Below are positions 14,945 through 25,400 of a stretch of DNA of 40,672 nt, piece after piece (position 1 is the first letter of the stretch; the number at the start of each line of letters is the position of its first letter). Source of the stretch: Clostridia bacterium. GTDB lineage: Bacteria > Bacillota > Clostridia > Oscillospirales > Acutalibacteraceae. The translations under genes were made by a program, and so were the position numbers. The stretch lies in NCBI GenBank assembly GCA_024404015.1, contig JAKSQQ010000006.1, forward strand, positions 1-40,672, written 5' to 3'. The notes under the pieces are model-generated. The model was given only the letters and a program-made list of their open reading frames with translations. It searched no databases and was not told the DNA's origin.

Positions 14945-17143
14945 ATGGCATATATAAGAGAAAAAACAGAGGAACGCACGGGCTATCAGAACGGTGCTTT
15001 TTTAACACCGGAAATTGACAGTCAGTGCGATTTTGTTATGGTTTACCGTCTTGACGAAACCTCTGCAGAGAGGGTAAAGCAATACAGAGACGCCGGCTAT
15101 GTCATTCATTTTATGACGGGCATTTCCTGGGGCGGATATCAGGATTATCTTTACGGCAGATATGACGGAATTGACCACTGGGACGAAGCCCAGGAGGATC
15201 GCTACGGCAACAGAATCCTTCATTCCCGTGACGTACCCTATATGGTACCCACCGTCGCCTTTTCCGATTATCTTACGGAGAAGCTCAAGGTCATAGTGGA
15301 TATGGGTGTTGAGGCAATTCACGTTGAGGAACCCGAATTCTGGGACAGAGCCGGTTATTCACCTGCCTTCAAACGTGAATACGAGCTTTATTACCGCACT
15401 CCCTGGGTAGCTCCCCACGAAAGCGTTGATGCCAAATTCAGATGCTCAAAGCTGAAGGCGTATCTTTTTACAAGATGCATTGATAGAGTAAGCTCTGCCC
15501 TTAAAGAATACGCAAAGGTCAAGTATAATAAAAATCTCCGTTTCTATGTTCCCACCCATTCTCTGCTGAACTATACACAGTGGAAAATCGTCAGCCCCGA
15601 GGGAAAGCTTTCCGATATTCCCGCTGTTGACGGCTGTATCGCTCAGGTATGGACGGGTACCTCAAGAGAAAAGAACTGGTATAACGGTGTCTTTGCCGAG
15701 CGTACCTTTGAAACCGCTTTCCTTGAATACGGCGTAATGCAGGAGCTTGTTAAGGGAACGGGCAGAAAAATGTGGTTCCTTCACGATCCCATTGAGGACA
15801 ATCCCGAATTTGACTGGGACGATTACAAGAAAAACTATTTTGAAATCGTAACCGCGTCATTGCTTCATCCCAAGGTAAATACCTACGAAATCTGCCCCTG
15901 GCCCACCCGAGTATTCAACGGTAAATATCCCAAAAACTCGCCGGATGCGGTAGGTATTCCGGGCGACTACGCCACCATACTCAATAACACCTTCCATACC
16001 CTCGGTAATATTGAATGTGATGCTTCCTTTAAGGGAGCAGGCAAAATAAGAACGGGTATTCTCTGCGGTGACAGTCAGCTTTATCAGCGTGAATATCCCG
16101 ACTGTGAATTTCCCGACAAGCCCGTTGAGGAAGTGGGAACGGTACTTGTTCCCAAAGAGAACGAAATCAACGAAATAAGAGAAAAGCTTTTCGGCGGTGA
16201 GGATAACAAACCTCTTATGCTGAAATATATGTCTTCAAACGCTCTTCCCTCATTTTACGGTCTTGCAATGCCTCTTCTCAAAAAAGGTATTCCCGTAAGA
16301 CCCGTACTTATTGACAACGTAAAAAGATATGCGGGTTATCTTGACGATTATGACGTGCTTGTAATGAGCTACGAATATATGAAGCCCGAATCACCCGATG
16401 TAAACGCCTGCCTTGCGGACTGGGTAAACAGAGGCGGTACACTTATCTATGTAGGTGACGGCTTCGACCCCTTCCACAGTATTGATTCCTGGTGGAGCGG
16501 AAAGTATAAGACAAGCGCCCATCATCTGTTTGAAATGACGGGCATTGATGCAGATAAAGAAATTCAGAGTGCGGCATACGGTAAGGGCCGTATCGGATAC
16601 TGGAATTATGCTCCCTCAAAAATTCTCTGGTCAGGTGAAAATGCCGATAAATACAGAGAAATCTATGCTTCGTTCCTTAAAGATGCCGGCTATGAAATCA
16701 CCTGGTCGGATAATTTTGAAATGCACAGAGGCGATTACGTCATTGCCGCTGTTCTTGATGAGGAGAAAAATGCCGAATCCCTTGAGCTTAAAGGCGTTTA
16801 TGCCGATATGTTCTCTCCCGATTTTGAAGTTAAGAGGGATTATACCGTCAATGCGGGCGAATGTGCATTCCTTCTTGACCTTGAAAAAACAGAGGATATT
16901 ATTCTCGGAACGTCGGTACGCATAACCTCCCTTGATATGAGGGATTACGGCTGTGAAATCAGCTGCCGCGGAGCAGGTGATTTTACGGCATCAATCAGAC
17001 TCCGTCTTCCCTTTGACGCAGATTATTCAACTGTTGACGGCGAAAAAATCAATCTCGTCAAGGATGAAATCGGCGGCTCCGTTTTGCTGAGGTTTGAAAG
17101 CACAGACAAAGAAAGAAATATCCGTATTTACCGTAAGAACTGA
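14945..17143 (+). CDS. Large glycosidase-like protein (TIM barrel, Rossmann-like and beta-sandwich), unassigned
   Basis: 732 residues, no signal peptide, so likely cytosolic. The N-terminal ~390 residues look like a barrel: YVIHFMTGISWGG, GVEAIHVEEPEFW (Glu128, Glu129, Glu131 as candidate acids), FYVPTHSLLNY, KMWFLHDPIEDNPEFDWDD and NTYEICPWPTR. Residues about 420-570 resemble the flavodoxin/GATase-like middle domain of GH42-type enzymes (KYAGYLDDYDVLVMSYEYM, then a GGTLIYVGDG strand). The end is a beta-sandwich. The layout recalls beta-galactosidase trimerisation architecture, but I do not recognise a named family. The start at 14945 has GAGGTG upstream; the frame's earlier start at 14873 lies before the promoter. 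The next gene begins 10 bases after its stop, so the two are probably coexpressed. Confidence 0.6.
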   Translation: MAYIREKTEERTGYQNGAFLTPEIDSQCDFVMVYRLDETSAERVKQYRDAGYVIHFMTGISWGGYQDYLYGRYDGIDHWDEAQEDRYGNRILHSRDVPYMVPTVAFSDYLTEKLKVIVDMGVEAIHVEEPEFWDRAGYSPAFKREYELYYRTPWVAPHESVDAKFRCSKLKAYLFTRCIDRVSSALKEYAKVKYNKNLRFYVPTHSLLNYTQWKIVSPEGKLSDIPAVDGCIAQVWTGTSREKNWYNGVFAERTFETAFLEYGVMQELVKGTGRKMWFLHDPIEDNPEFDWDDYKKNYFEIVTASLLHPKVNTYEICPWPTRVFNGKYPKNSPDAVGIPGDYATILNNTFHTLGNIECDASFKGAGKIRTGILCGDSQLYQREYPDCEFPDKPVEEVGTVLVPKENEINEIREKLFGGEDNKPLMLKYMSSNALPSFYGLAMPLLKKGIPVRPVLIDNVKRYAGYLDDYDVLVMSYEYMKPESPDVNACLADWVNRGGTLIYVGDGFDPFHSIDSWWSGKYKTSAHHLFEMTGIDADKEIQSAAYGKGRIGYWNYAPSKILWSGENADKYREIYASFLKDAGYEITWSDNFEMHRGDYVIAAVLDEEKNAESLELKGVYADMFSPDFEVKRDYTVNAGECAFLLDLEKTEDIILGTSVRITSLDMRDYGCEISCRGAGDFTASIRLRLPFDADYSTVDGEKINLVKDEIGGSVLLRFESTDKERNIRIYRKN

Positions 17144-17153
17144 GGAAAAAACC

Positions 17154-17942
17154 ATGGGAAAAGAAAGAACACAAATATGTATTTCGTCCGTTAAATCCAC
17201 CCTGCTGAATTTGTTCGGCTTTGAAAAAAGCCCCGATAACGCCGATGCGAATCCTATCATAACAGAGGCGGGGGAGGGCAAAAAGGTTGACCGTGCCGTT
17301 ATCTATAATCCCGATGCGGTAGCCGTCTGGCTCTATGATAAATATCCCGAAAAATTCGCAAAGGCAGAGGAAAAATCGGATATTTCCGTTTCTCTGCGTT
17401 CCGTAATGCCCAGCGTTACTCCCGTCTGCTTTGCGTCAATGTACACCGGTGTAATGCCCGAGGTACACGGTATTCAAAAATATGAGAAGCCCGTTCTCAA
17501 GGCTGAAACTCTCTTTGACAGAATGCTTGCACAGGGTAAAAAATGCGCCATTGTTTCCACCGAGGGAGACAGTATTTCAAAGATTTTCCTTGAAAGGGAC
17601 ATGGACTATTTCATTCTCCCCAATATCCGCAGGGTAAATAAAAAAGCCATGAAGCTGATTGATGAGGATAAATACGACATTATCGTGATTTATAACGGAA
17701 ACTACGATTCGAATATGCACGCAAAAGGCCCCGAGAGTAAGAAGGCGCTCAAGGCCCTTGATATGAATATTGAATTTTACTCAAAGCTTGTTGATAAGCT
17801 GAAAAGCAAAACCGAGCATACCTATTTCTACGGCTTCTGTCCTGACCACGGCTGTCACCTGATTGACGGCAACAGGGGCTCTCACGGACTTGATATGGAA
17901 GAGGATATGAACGTTATCCATTTCTACGGCTTTACGAAATAA
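17154..17942 (+). CDS. Alkaline-phosphatase-superfamily phosphodiesterase/phosphatase
   Basis: 262 residues, cytosolic. The superfamily's two-metal set is visible: an early Asp in IYNPDAVAVW, the nucleophile Thr in PSVTPVCFASMYTG, then VMPEVHGIQKYEKP, a D-x-H step in NYDSNMHAKGP, DHG in FCPDHGCH, and the final His in GNRGSHG. Type I phosphodiesterase/nucleotide pyrophosphatase and phosphonoacetate hydrolase share this plan. It is short (such proteins are often 350 or more), lacking large inserts. The start at 17154 has GAGGAAA upstream. Its place 10 bases behind the glycosidase-like gene suggests a common substrate, perhaps a phosphorylated or phosphodiester-linked glycan; this is inference only. 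Confidence 0.75.
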   Translation: MGKERTQICISSVKSTLLNLFGFEKSPDNADANPIITEAGEGKKVDRAVIYNPDAVAVWLYDKYPEKFAKAEEKSDISVSLRSVMPSVTPVCFASMYTGVMPEVHGIQKYEKPVLKAETLFDRMLAQGKKCAIVSTEGDSISKIFLERDMDYFILPNIRRVNKKAMKLIDEDKYDIIVIYNGNYDSNMHAKGPESKKALKALDMNIEFYSKLVDKLKSKTEHTYFYGFCPDHGCHLIDGNRGSHGLDMEEDMNVIHFYGFTK

Positions 17943-17953
17943 CATAAAGATTC

Positions 17954-17975
17954 AGCCAATCCGAAGGGGTTGGCT
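17954..17975 (+). terminator. Intrinsic terminator
   Basis: AGCCAATCC / GGGTTGGCT stem (one T-G wobble) followed by TTTTTCTTTC, directly after the phosphatase-like gene. Confidence 0.85.
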
Positions 17976-18036
17976 TTTTCTTTCACGGTGAATTGTTTTC
18001 GTTTATTTGCCGAAATCTTTTGTATATTATTATATA

Positions 18037-18065
18037 TTTACTTTTTGATGTCATTATGGTAAAAT
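18037..18065 (+). promoter_or_regulatory. Putative promoter of the seven-gene operon
   Basis: TTTACT (18037-18042), 17 bases, TAAAAT (18060-18065), 47 bases before the first ATG. A TATAAT at 18074-18079 has no good -35 partner. This is the weakest promoter in the window. Confidence 0.4.
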
Positions 18066-18112
18066 CTCTTCTGTATAATGAGTAAAACTGCGGTTTCTTA
18101 CAGGAGGAAACT

Positions 18113-19858
18113 ATGGACTTATTTGATATACTGAAGCTCATATGGGGGCTTGCCCTTTTCCTTTTCGGAATGAACGTAATGGGTAATGCCCTTGAAAAAA
18201 GAGCGGGCTCCAATCTGAAAAATCTGCTGGGCAAGATTACGGGCAGTAAAGCCGGAGGCGTTGCAACGGGTGCTGGTGTAACCGTTGTTACCCAGTCCTC
18301 GTCGGCAACCACAGTAATGATAGTCGGCTTCGTAAACTCCGGAATCATGACACTTGCTCAGGCAATCAACGTAATAATCGGTGCAAACGTGGGTACTACC
18401 GTTACGGGCTGGATTCTTTCCCTTAACGGCATCGGTGAGGGCGCAGGCACTTTGCTCAAGCTTCTCAAGCCCACCTCGTTCACTCCCGTGCTTGCCATTG
18501 CGGGTATGGGAATGCTCATGTTCGCCAAAAAGACGAAAACAAAGGATATAGGCACTATCCTTATGGGCTTCGGCGTACTCATGATGGGTATGACCGCCAT
18601 GAGTGACTCCGTAGAGGGCTTAAAGGATATTCCTCAGTTCGGTGAGGTGCTGCTGATATTTGACAATCCCCTCATGGGTGTGCTTATCGGTACTGTGATT
18701 ACGGGACTCATCCAGTCCTCGGCCGCTTCTATCGGTATTCTCCAGTCCCTTGCCCTTACGGGTCAGGTTTCCTGGGGGGCGGCTATTCCCATAGTAATGG
18801 GTCAGAATATCGGTACCACCGTGACCGCTTTGCTTTCCGCAATCGGTGCTACAAAGAACGGTAAGCGGGCTGCCTTTACCCATTTTTTCTTCAATGTAAT
18901 CGGTACGGTGATATGGGTTGCGGTTTTCTGCGTCCTCAAGGCGTTTGTCGCTCCCTTTGCTTCGATTATCGAGAATGCGATACCCATTTGGGGTGTAGCT
19001 CTTTGTCATACCATATTCAATCTGCTCACAACTGCTTTGATTCTTCCCTTCACCGCGCTTCTTGAAAAGCTCGTTACAGTTCTTATCAAGGACAAGAAGG
19101 GTATCAACGAAATCGAACTTGATGAGCGTCTTCTTACCACTCCCGCCCTTGCTCTTGAGCGCTGTCGCGTTCTGACGGTTGAGATGGCTTCCCTTGCAGT
19201 TGAGTCCCTTAACGATTCAATCAGATGCCTCACCGATTACAATGAACATAGAGCGGCAAATATCCGTGAGGATGAAGAAAAGAGTGACCACTACGAGGAT
19301 ATTCTCAGCTCCTACCTTGTAAAAATCAGCAGGTACGATATAAGCAACCGTGACTCCCGTGAGGCGGCAATGCTCCTTAAAATGATAGGAGATTATGAGA
19401 GAATTTCGGACCACGCAGTCAATATTCTGGAATCTGCCGAGGAAATGAGAGATAAGAATATTTCCTTCAGCGGACCTGCTCAGCACGAGCTTAAGACAAT
19501 TACCTCCGCTTTGAGCGAAATCATCAATCTTGCATATCTCAGCTTCGTAAACAATTCCGTTGAAATCGCCGTTACGGTCGAGCCCCTTGAGTCCGTTATC
19601 GACGACCTGAAGGATAAGCTGAGAGTAAATCACATAGAGCGTCTTCAGCAGGATGCCTGTTCCATTGATGCGGGCTTTATCTGGTCTGATTTGCTTACCA
19701 ACTTCGAGCGTACCTCCGACCATTGCTCCAATATTGCAGGTACCGTAATCGACGTTGCAAACCACAATATGAATCTTCACGAATCCGTCCGCGCTCTTTC
19801 GGACAGCGAAGAATATGAAAGAGAATATGCCGCATATTCGGAGAAATACGCTATATAA
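18113..19858 (+). CDS. Na/Pi cotransporter family protein with PhoU domain
   Basis: 581 residues. Two Na/Pi-cotransporter II repeats are visible through their paired QSSS motifs: TQSSSATTVM in the first and IQSSAASIGI in the second, each followed by a GQNIGTTVT or GANVGTTVT motif. Membrane helices fill residues 1 to about 310. Residues about 345-560 form a PhoU-like helical bundle (ISDHAVNILE and TSDHCSNIAG are the paired PhoU signatures). The protein imports phosphate with sodium or has a signalling variant of this role. AGGAGG precedes the ATG. It is the first gene of the operon; the next starts 12 bases later. Confidence 0.92.
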   Translation: MDLFDILKLIWGLALFLFGMNVMGNALEKRAGSNLKNLLGKITGSKAGGVATGAGVTVVTQSSSATTVMIVGFVNSGIMTLAQAINVIIGANVGTTVTGWILSLNGIGEGAGTLLKLLKPTSFTPVLAIAGMGMLMFAKKTKTKDIGTILMGFGVLMMGMTAMSDSVEGLKDIPQFGEVLLIFDNPLMGVLIGTVITGLIQSSAASIGILQSLALTGQVSWGAAIPIVMGQNIGTTVTALLSAIGATKNGKRAAFTHFFFNVIGTVIWVAVFCVLKAFVAPFASIIENAIPIWGVALCHTIFNLLTTALILPFTALLEKLVTVLIKDKKGINEIELDERLLTTPALALERCRVLTVEMASLAVESLNDSIRCLTDYNEHRAANIREDEEKSDHYEDILSSYLVKISRYDISNRDSREAAMLLKMIGDYERISDHAVNILESAEEMRDKNISFSGPAQHELKTITSALSEIINLAYLSFVNNSVEIAVTVEPLESVIDDLKDKLRVNHIERLQQDACSIDAGFIWSDLLTNFERTSDHCSNIAGTVIDVANHNMNLHESVRALSDSEEYEREYAAYSEKYAI

Positions 19859-19870
19859 CGGAGGCAAAAA

Positions 19871-20833
19871 ATGAATTTTATACCCAAAGCCGATTTCCTC
19901 GAGGGCTTCTGCCTGATTAAATCCGTGGAAAAAAAGATGACCGCCAAGGGCTCCACCTATCTTGATATGGTGCTGGAGGACAATGACGGTGAAATAGTGG
20001 CAAAGCTCTGGGATTACAAGGAAACCCCGGGTAACCACTTTGAAAAATATGATTTTGTCAAGGTAAGGGGGCAGATGAATCCCTTTAACGATACGATTCA
20101 GTTCCGTGTTGACAGAATCCGCAAGGTTACTCCCGAGGACAATGTGAATATAGATGATTACGTTCCCTCTGCCTGCCTTTCCGGCGAATTGATGTATGAG
20201 GAAATTGAAAATATCGTTTTTGATTTCAGAAACGATGAGCTGAAACGTCTTGTAATGGCGATTCTTGAAAAGTACAGGGAAAAACTTGTTTATTGGCCTG
20301 CCGCAAAGAATCTTCACCACGCGGTAAAGGGAGGTCTGCTTATGCACACCCTCTCGATTTTACGGCTTGCAAATCAGGTCTGCAATATTTATGCCTATGT
20401 CAATTATGAGCTTCTCTGTTCCGGCGTCATCCTTCATGACGTGGCAAAGATAATGGAGATAGAGTCATCCGAAACGGGTGTTCCCGGGGAATATACCGCA
20501 AGAGGCAACCTCGTAGGCCATCTTGTCATGGGTGCGATTGAGGTTGACAGAATGGGGCGTGATTTAGGCACATCCGAGGATACCCTCATGCTTATTGAAC
20601 ACATGCTTATTTCACATCACGGCATTCCCGAATACGGTGCCGCAAAGCTTCCCATGTTTATTGAAGCTCAGGTGCTTTCAATGCTGGATGATTTTGATGC
20701 GAAAATGTATGAATTTTCATCCGCCGTGTTCAATGTTGAGCCCGGCAGCTTCACTCCCAAGCAGTGGGCACTCGATAACAGAATACTCTATAATCACGGT
20801 CGTTCCGAAGAGGGCGGCGTTACGCTTATCTGA
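19871..20833 (+). CDS. YhaM-like 3'-5' exoribonuclease (OB fold plus HD domain)
   Basis: 320 residues, the usual length of the YhaM/Cbf1 family. The N-terminal OB fold (1-90) reads FCLIKSVEKKMTAKGSTYLDMVLEDNDG in order, then VRGQMN and FRVDRIRKV. The HD domain starts near 145 (NLHHAVKGGLLMHT), with metal ligands His159, His189-Asp190 in ILHDVAK, and His249-His250 in LISHHGIPE, and ends with LSMLDDFDAKM. It would trim RNA and possibly single-stranded DNA 3' ends using Mn. GGAGG lies 8 bases before the ATG. Cotranscription with a phosphate transporter and PrmA is not a known functional pairing. Confidence 0.9.
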   Translation: MNFIPKADFLEGFCLIKSVEKKMTAKGSTYLDMVLEDNDGEIVAKLWDYKETPGNHFEKYDFVKVRGQMNPFNDTIQFRVDRIRKVTPEDNVNIDDYVPSACLSGELMYEEIENIVFDFRNDELKRLVMAILEKYREKLVYWPAAKNLHHAVKGGLLMHTLSILRLANQVCNIYAYVNYELLCSGVILHDVAKIMEIESSETGVPGEYTARGNLVGHLVMGAIEVDRMGRDLGTSEDTLMLIEHMLISHHGIPEYGAAKLPMFIEAQVLSMLDDFDAKMYEFSSAVFNVEPGSFTPKQWALDNRILYNHGRSEEGGVTLI

Positions 20834-20844
20834 AAGAGGTAAAT

Positions 20845-21771
20845 ATGGCTGACTGGACAGAAATTAAAATTACCGTTCCCGCCGATGACGTGGACAGGGC
20901 AGGGGACATAACACAGATGGTTGTACCCTACGGCATCTATATTGAGGATTACAGAACTCTTGAGGAAGAGGCATGGGAAATCGCAAGGATAGACCTTATT
21001 GACGAGGATTTGCTTGCAAAGGACAGAACCAAAGGCATAGTTCACGTTTACATTTCTCCCGAGGAAAATCCCGCGGAGGCGATTTCGTTCCTCAGAGAAA
21101 GATTTGAAGCGGAAAACATCAGCTACGAGATAGACGACAGTATATGCAGGAATGCGGACTGGGAAAATAACTGGAAGGCATATTTCAAGACGATGCCTAT
21201 AGGTGATCGCCTGCTCATTCATCCCGTCTGGGAGGAGGAATACGATGCAGGTGACAGAGTGGTAATTGATATTGAGCCGGGACTTGCTTTCGGCTCCGGC
21301 TCTCACGACACGACCCGTCAGTGCCTTGAAACCATTGAAAAATACGCTTATCCCGGTAAAACCATGCTGGATATCGGATGCGGAAGCGGTATACTTTCCG
21401 TTTGCGGTCTGCTTCTCGGTGTTGATAAGGCAACGGGTGTTGATATTGATGCTCTCGCTGTCAAGACCGCAAAGGAAAACGGCCTTAAAAACGGCTTTGA
21501 CGAAACAAGATACGAAGTATTGCAGGGCTCACTTACCGATAAGGTAACGGGTAAATTTGATATTGTTGCCGCAAATATAGTGGCAGACATTATCATGATT
21601 CTCTGTAAGGACGTCAAGCAGTTCATGAAGGAGGATGCTGTTTTCATTACGTCGGGTATTATCCTTCCCAGAGAGCAGGACGTGCTGAATGCCTTTGAGG
21701 AAAACGGACTTGAGGTTATTGCCCGTCACGAAAGCGGCGGTTGGCTCTGTTTTGAGGCAAAAATGAAATGA
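20845..21771 (+). CDS. prmA: Ribosomal protein L11 methyltransferase
   Basis: 308 residues, normal length. It has the PrmA substrate-binding N-terminal domain, the WENNWKAYFK motif (106-115), the family marker FGSGSHDTT (149-157), the SAM-binding DIGCGSG (176-182), GVDIDALAV, and the NPPY-like ANIVADII. It methylates the N-terminus and lysines of L11. AGAGG precedes the ATG, 11 bases after the exonuclease stop. Its stop overlaps the next start by 4 bases. Confidence 0.95.
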   Translation: MADWTEIKITVPADDVDRAGDITQMVVPYGIYIEDYRTLEEEAWEIARIDLIDEDLLAKDRTKGIVHVYISPEENPAEAISFLRERFEAENISYEIDDSICRNADWENNWKAYFKTMPIGDRLLIHPVWEEEYDAGDRVVIDIEPGLAFGSGSHDTTRQCLETIEKYAYPGKTMLDIGCGSGILSVCGLLLGVDKATGVDIDALAVKTAKENGLKNGFDETRYEVLQGSLTDKVTGKFDIVAANIVADIIMILCKDVKQFMKEDAVFITSGIILPREQDVLNAFEENGLEVIARHESGGWLCFEAKMK

Positions 21772-22442
21772 GTATTACCGAAGAGTTAAAGGAATATCTT
21801 CTGGGTGAAGGCGCAAGTGACGTGGGCTTTTTCAAATGTGACGACGGCCCCATGCAGTACGGTGTCAGTATCGTGCTTCGTCTTTCCCGTGAAATCGTGG
21901 CAGAGATAAATAACGCCCCTACACTTACCTACTTCAATCATTACCGTCAGGTCAATGCTTATATTGACCGTCTGCTTCTTCAGACAGGTCTGTTTCTTCA
22001 GAAGAGGGGCTACGGATATATCACCGTTGCCGCTTCACAGAGCATGAATGACGACGGCTGGAATTACCACGGCAGATATTCACATAAAAAAGGTGCCTGC
22101 CTTGCAGGCCTGGGAGCAATCGGAAAAAACTCCATGTTTATCCACAGTGAATACGGCAGTCTTGTGCGGCTGGGTACTCTGTTTACCGATTGCCCTCTCG
22201 AATATAATACGGCAATAGCCGAAAACCCCTGCGGCGGCTGCAGCGCCTGCGTTGATGCCTGCCCCTCGGGCGCAATCACGGGTAAGGATTACTATGTGGG
22301 TATTCCCCGTGAAGAAATCTTCAATGCGGAAAAATGCAGTACGTATATGAAGAAAGAATTTCAGAAAATAGGAAGAGGCGCCGTGTGCGGAATATGCATG
22401 CGCGTCTGTCCCTTAAATAAATTACCGGAAAGGAAGAATTAA
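21768..22442 (+). CDS. Short QueG-like 4Fe-4S double-cluster protein
   Basis: 224 residues. Two ferredoxin-type clusters are evident: Cys155, 158, 161 and 165 (CGGCSACVDACPSGAI), then Cys190 with Cys207, 210 and 214 (CGICMRVCPLNK). The spacing and the ending match epoxyqueuosine reductase QueG, including CLAGLGAIGKNSMFIHSEYGSL in order before the clusters. QueG is normally 330-380 residues with a B12-binding N-terminus and a HEAT-repeat C-terminus; this one has a reduced front and stops right after the second cluster. It may be a separate reductase of the same superfamily rather than a true QueG. ATGA overlap with prmA; the next gene starts immediately after its stop. Confidence 0.75.
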   Translation: MSITEELKEYLLGEGASDVGFFKCDDGPMQYGVSIVLRLSREIVAEINNAPTLTYFNHYRQVNAYIDRLLLQTGLFLQKRGYGYITVAASQSMNDDGWNYHGRYSHKKGACLAGLGAIGKNSMFIHSEYGSLVRLGTLFTDCPLEYNTAIAENPCGGCSACVDACPSGAITGKDYYVGIPREEIFNAEKCSTYMKKEFQKIGRGAVCGICMRVCPLNKLPERKN

Positions 22443-25400
22443 ATGCTTACTGAAAAACAGCTTGGCAGAATGTTCAAAAAGCTTGACAGATTTCAGCAGA
22501 TTCTCGATCCGCTTCTTTTTAAGAAAGTGGATTCAATCGGCGACATAGTCAAATATGAAACCGCAGACCGACTTTATGAAATCCCCGAGGACTCCAAATT
22601 CGGCCCTGCCGAAGTGGGCAGCAAATGGGGAGGAGAGGAAACCTTCTGCTGGTTCAAAACAGAATATACGGTACCTTCGGAGCTTGACGGAAAAGACCTT
22701 TTCGTTATGCCTCATTTCCAGGGTTACGAAGCTCTGCTTTGGGTTGACGGAAAGCCCTTCGGCACCTTTGCCACAAAGATAGTATTTACCGGTCACGGCA
22801 ACCATTATTGCGACCTTCTCAAACAGAATGTCAAGGCAGGAGAAAAAATTCAGATTGCTTTTGAGGTGTATTCCGGTCACTCATATAAGGGCTGTTCACC
22901 CCTTGAGAACAATCCTCTCCTTGACTATGATTTCACATACAGCGGAATTGATATCTGCCTCAAGGATTATGAGCTTATGGACTTCTACTTTGACCTGAGA
23001 GCAGTCAATGAGCTTTATGCGTCTCTTCCCGACAGCTCCTTCAGAAAGGGCGAGCTTATCAATGCCCTTTATGAGGTGCATTCGAGAGTATATTATTCAC
23101 CCGAGGATGTTGACGAAGAATCCTTCAGAGCCGCCATTCGTGAGGCACACCCGTTCCTCAAGGAAGTGCTTGCCGTAAAGAACGGCCTCGATGCTCCCTC
23201 AGCCGCAATTATCGGTCATTCCCACATGGATACCGCCTGGCTTTGGAAATCAACGGAAACCATCAAGAAGTGCGCAAGAACTTATTCAAATGCTCTTTCA
23301 CTTATGGAGCAGTATCCCGAATATATGTTCGTTCAGTCCTCTGCCTGCCACGGCAATATGCTTCTCAACCATTATCCCGAGCTCTTTGAGAGAATCAAGG
23401 AAAAGGTCAAAGAGGGCAGATATGAGCCCAACGGCGGTGTATGGGTTGAATGTGACTGTAACATCACTTCAGGTGAATCCATGGTCCGTCAGTTCCTCTG
23501 GGGACAGAGATTTACAAGAAAGCATTTCAATTTCACGTCAAATACCTTCTGGCTTCCCGATACCTTCGGCTATTCAGCCGCAATTCCTCAGATTATGAAG
23601 GGCTGCGGTGTAGATTATTTCTGCACTACCAAGATTGACTGGAACGATACCAACGTTTTCCCCTACGATACATTCTATTGGCAGGGACTTGACGGCACAA
23701 AGGTATTTACCCATTTCAACAGAACTCATATGTGGCCTGCACCCAAGGGTATGATGGACACTATCGTTACTCCCTCTGAAAGAGGCATGTCCGTTAAGCA
23801 GAGAAGCGTAACCAAATCACGCCTTATTGCCTACGGTTATGGTGACGGCGGCGGCGGACCCCAGTACGAAATGATTGAAATGGCACGCAGATGTAAGGAC
23901 TTCAACGGCTGTCCCAAGGCAGAACACATGCTTGTGGGCGACTATATGAAGAAAGCCGAAAAGGAAGCAAAGAATCCCGATACCTATAACGGTGAGCTTT
24001 ATCTTGAGCTTCACAGAGGCACTCTTACAAATCAGCACAATATCAAGAGACATAACAGAAAGTCTGAGCTTCTCCTCAGAGACCTTGAAATCCTTACGGT
24101 TTCCAACGCCGCAAAGAAGGGCGAAATCGCTTCCGATAAGGATATTCATCCTCTTTATGAAACACTGCTTCTTAACCAGTTCCACGACATCCTTCCCGGC
24201 ACCTGCATTCCCTCTGCTCATCAGCTTTCACTTAAGCAGACGGGCGAGCTTATGGAAACAGCGAAGAAGCTGATAAAGGAAGCCACAAAGGGCGAAGGCA
24301 AATGCGTTACAATAACGAATACTCTTTCTTTTGACAGAAACGACCCCATCTTTATTGAATGCGAAGAGGGACTTATTGCCGATGCGGATTGCAGACAGCA
24401 GAGATACGTAAATCTTGACGGCAAATCCGTTCTTATTCTCAGCGGTATTACCGTTCCCGCTTTCTCAAGCATTAAGCTGAATCTTGTCAAGGGTGAAATC
24501 AGCTCCGACAGCGTGTTCACTCTTACTGATAAATCACTTTCCGGTCCCAAGGCAGATATGACCTTTGACGACAAGGGATATATTTCATCCTATGTTGACA
24601 AGGAAACCGGCCGTCAGGTTAAAGGCGAGGGCTATAACTTCAACACCTTCCTCATGGCAGAGGACCTTCCCGCAGATTGGGATAACTGGGACGTTGACGC
24701 CGACCTTGAGCTTAAATTCAAGGATACTTCCGCTCTGCTTGAAAGAGAGGTTATCTCTCTCGGCAGCGTTGCCGCAATTATCAGAAGCAAGTATTCTGTT
24801 TCAAAGAAATCAACCATTACTCAGGACATGATCTGCTTCGCTGATTCAAAAGAGGTAAGATTCGATACTCTTATGGATTGGCAGGATGACCATCGCTTCC
24901 TCAAGACGGCGTTTGATACCAACGTACTTTCAAACTTTGCCCGTTACGAAATCCAGTACGGTAACGTTCTCAGACCTACCACAAGGAACAGCTCCCTTGA
25001 AAAGGCAAACTTTGAAGTTGTAGACCAGAAAGATACCGACCTTTCCGAAACGAGATACGGCGTATCAATTCTCAATGACAGTAAATATGCCATTTCCGTT
25101 GAGGGCGGCAAGATGCGTCTTTCACTTCACAAGGGCGGACTCAGACCCGACTTTACGGGTGACCACGGTCTTCACAGAACGGTTTATTCATTCCTTCCCC
25201 ATGACGGCGGATTCTGTGCCGAAAACGTTATCAGACCTGCTTATGAGCTGAATATCCCCGTAATCGTCAGCGAAGGCGAATATGATATTCTTCCTCTTGC
25301 AATTCCTCAGGTGTCCAATATTATCGTAGAGGCAATCAAGCCCTGCGAGGATAACGAAAAGGCATTCATCGTCCGTATGTACGAAGCAGAGGGCACACTC

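Noticed and set aside
19217..20347. A 376-codon open frame on the minus strand across the Na/Pi and YhaM genes
   Set aside because: It is antisense to two well-supported genes, has no ribosome site or recognisable domain, and its low-complexity content mirrors the codon bias of the real genes.
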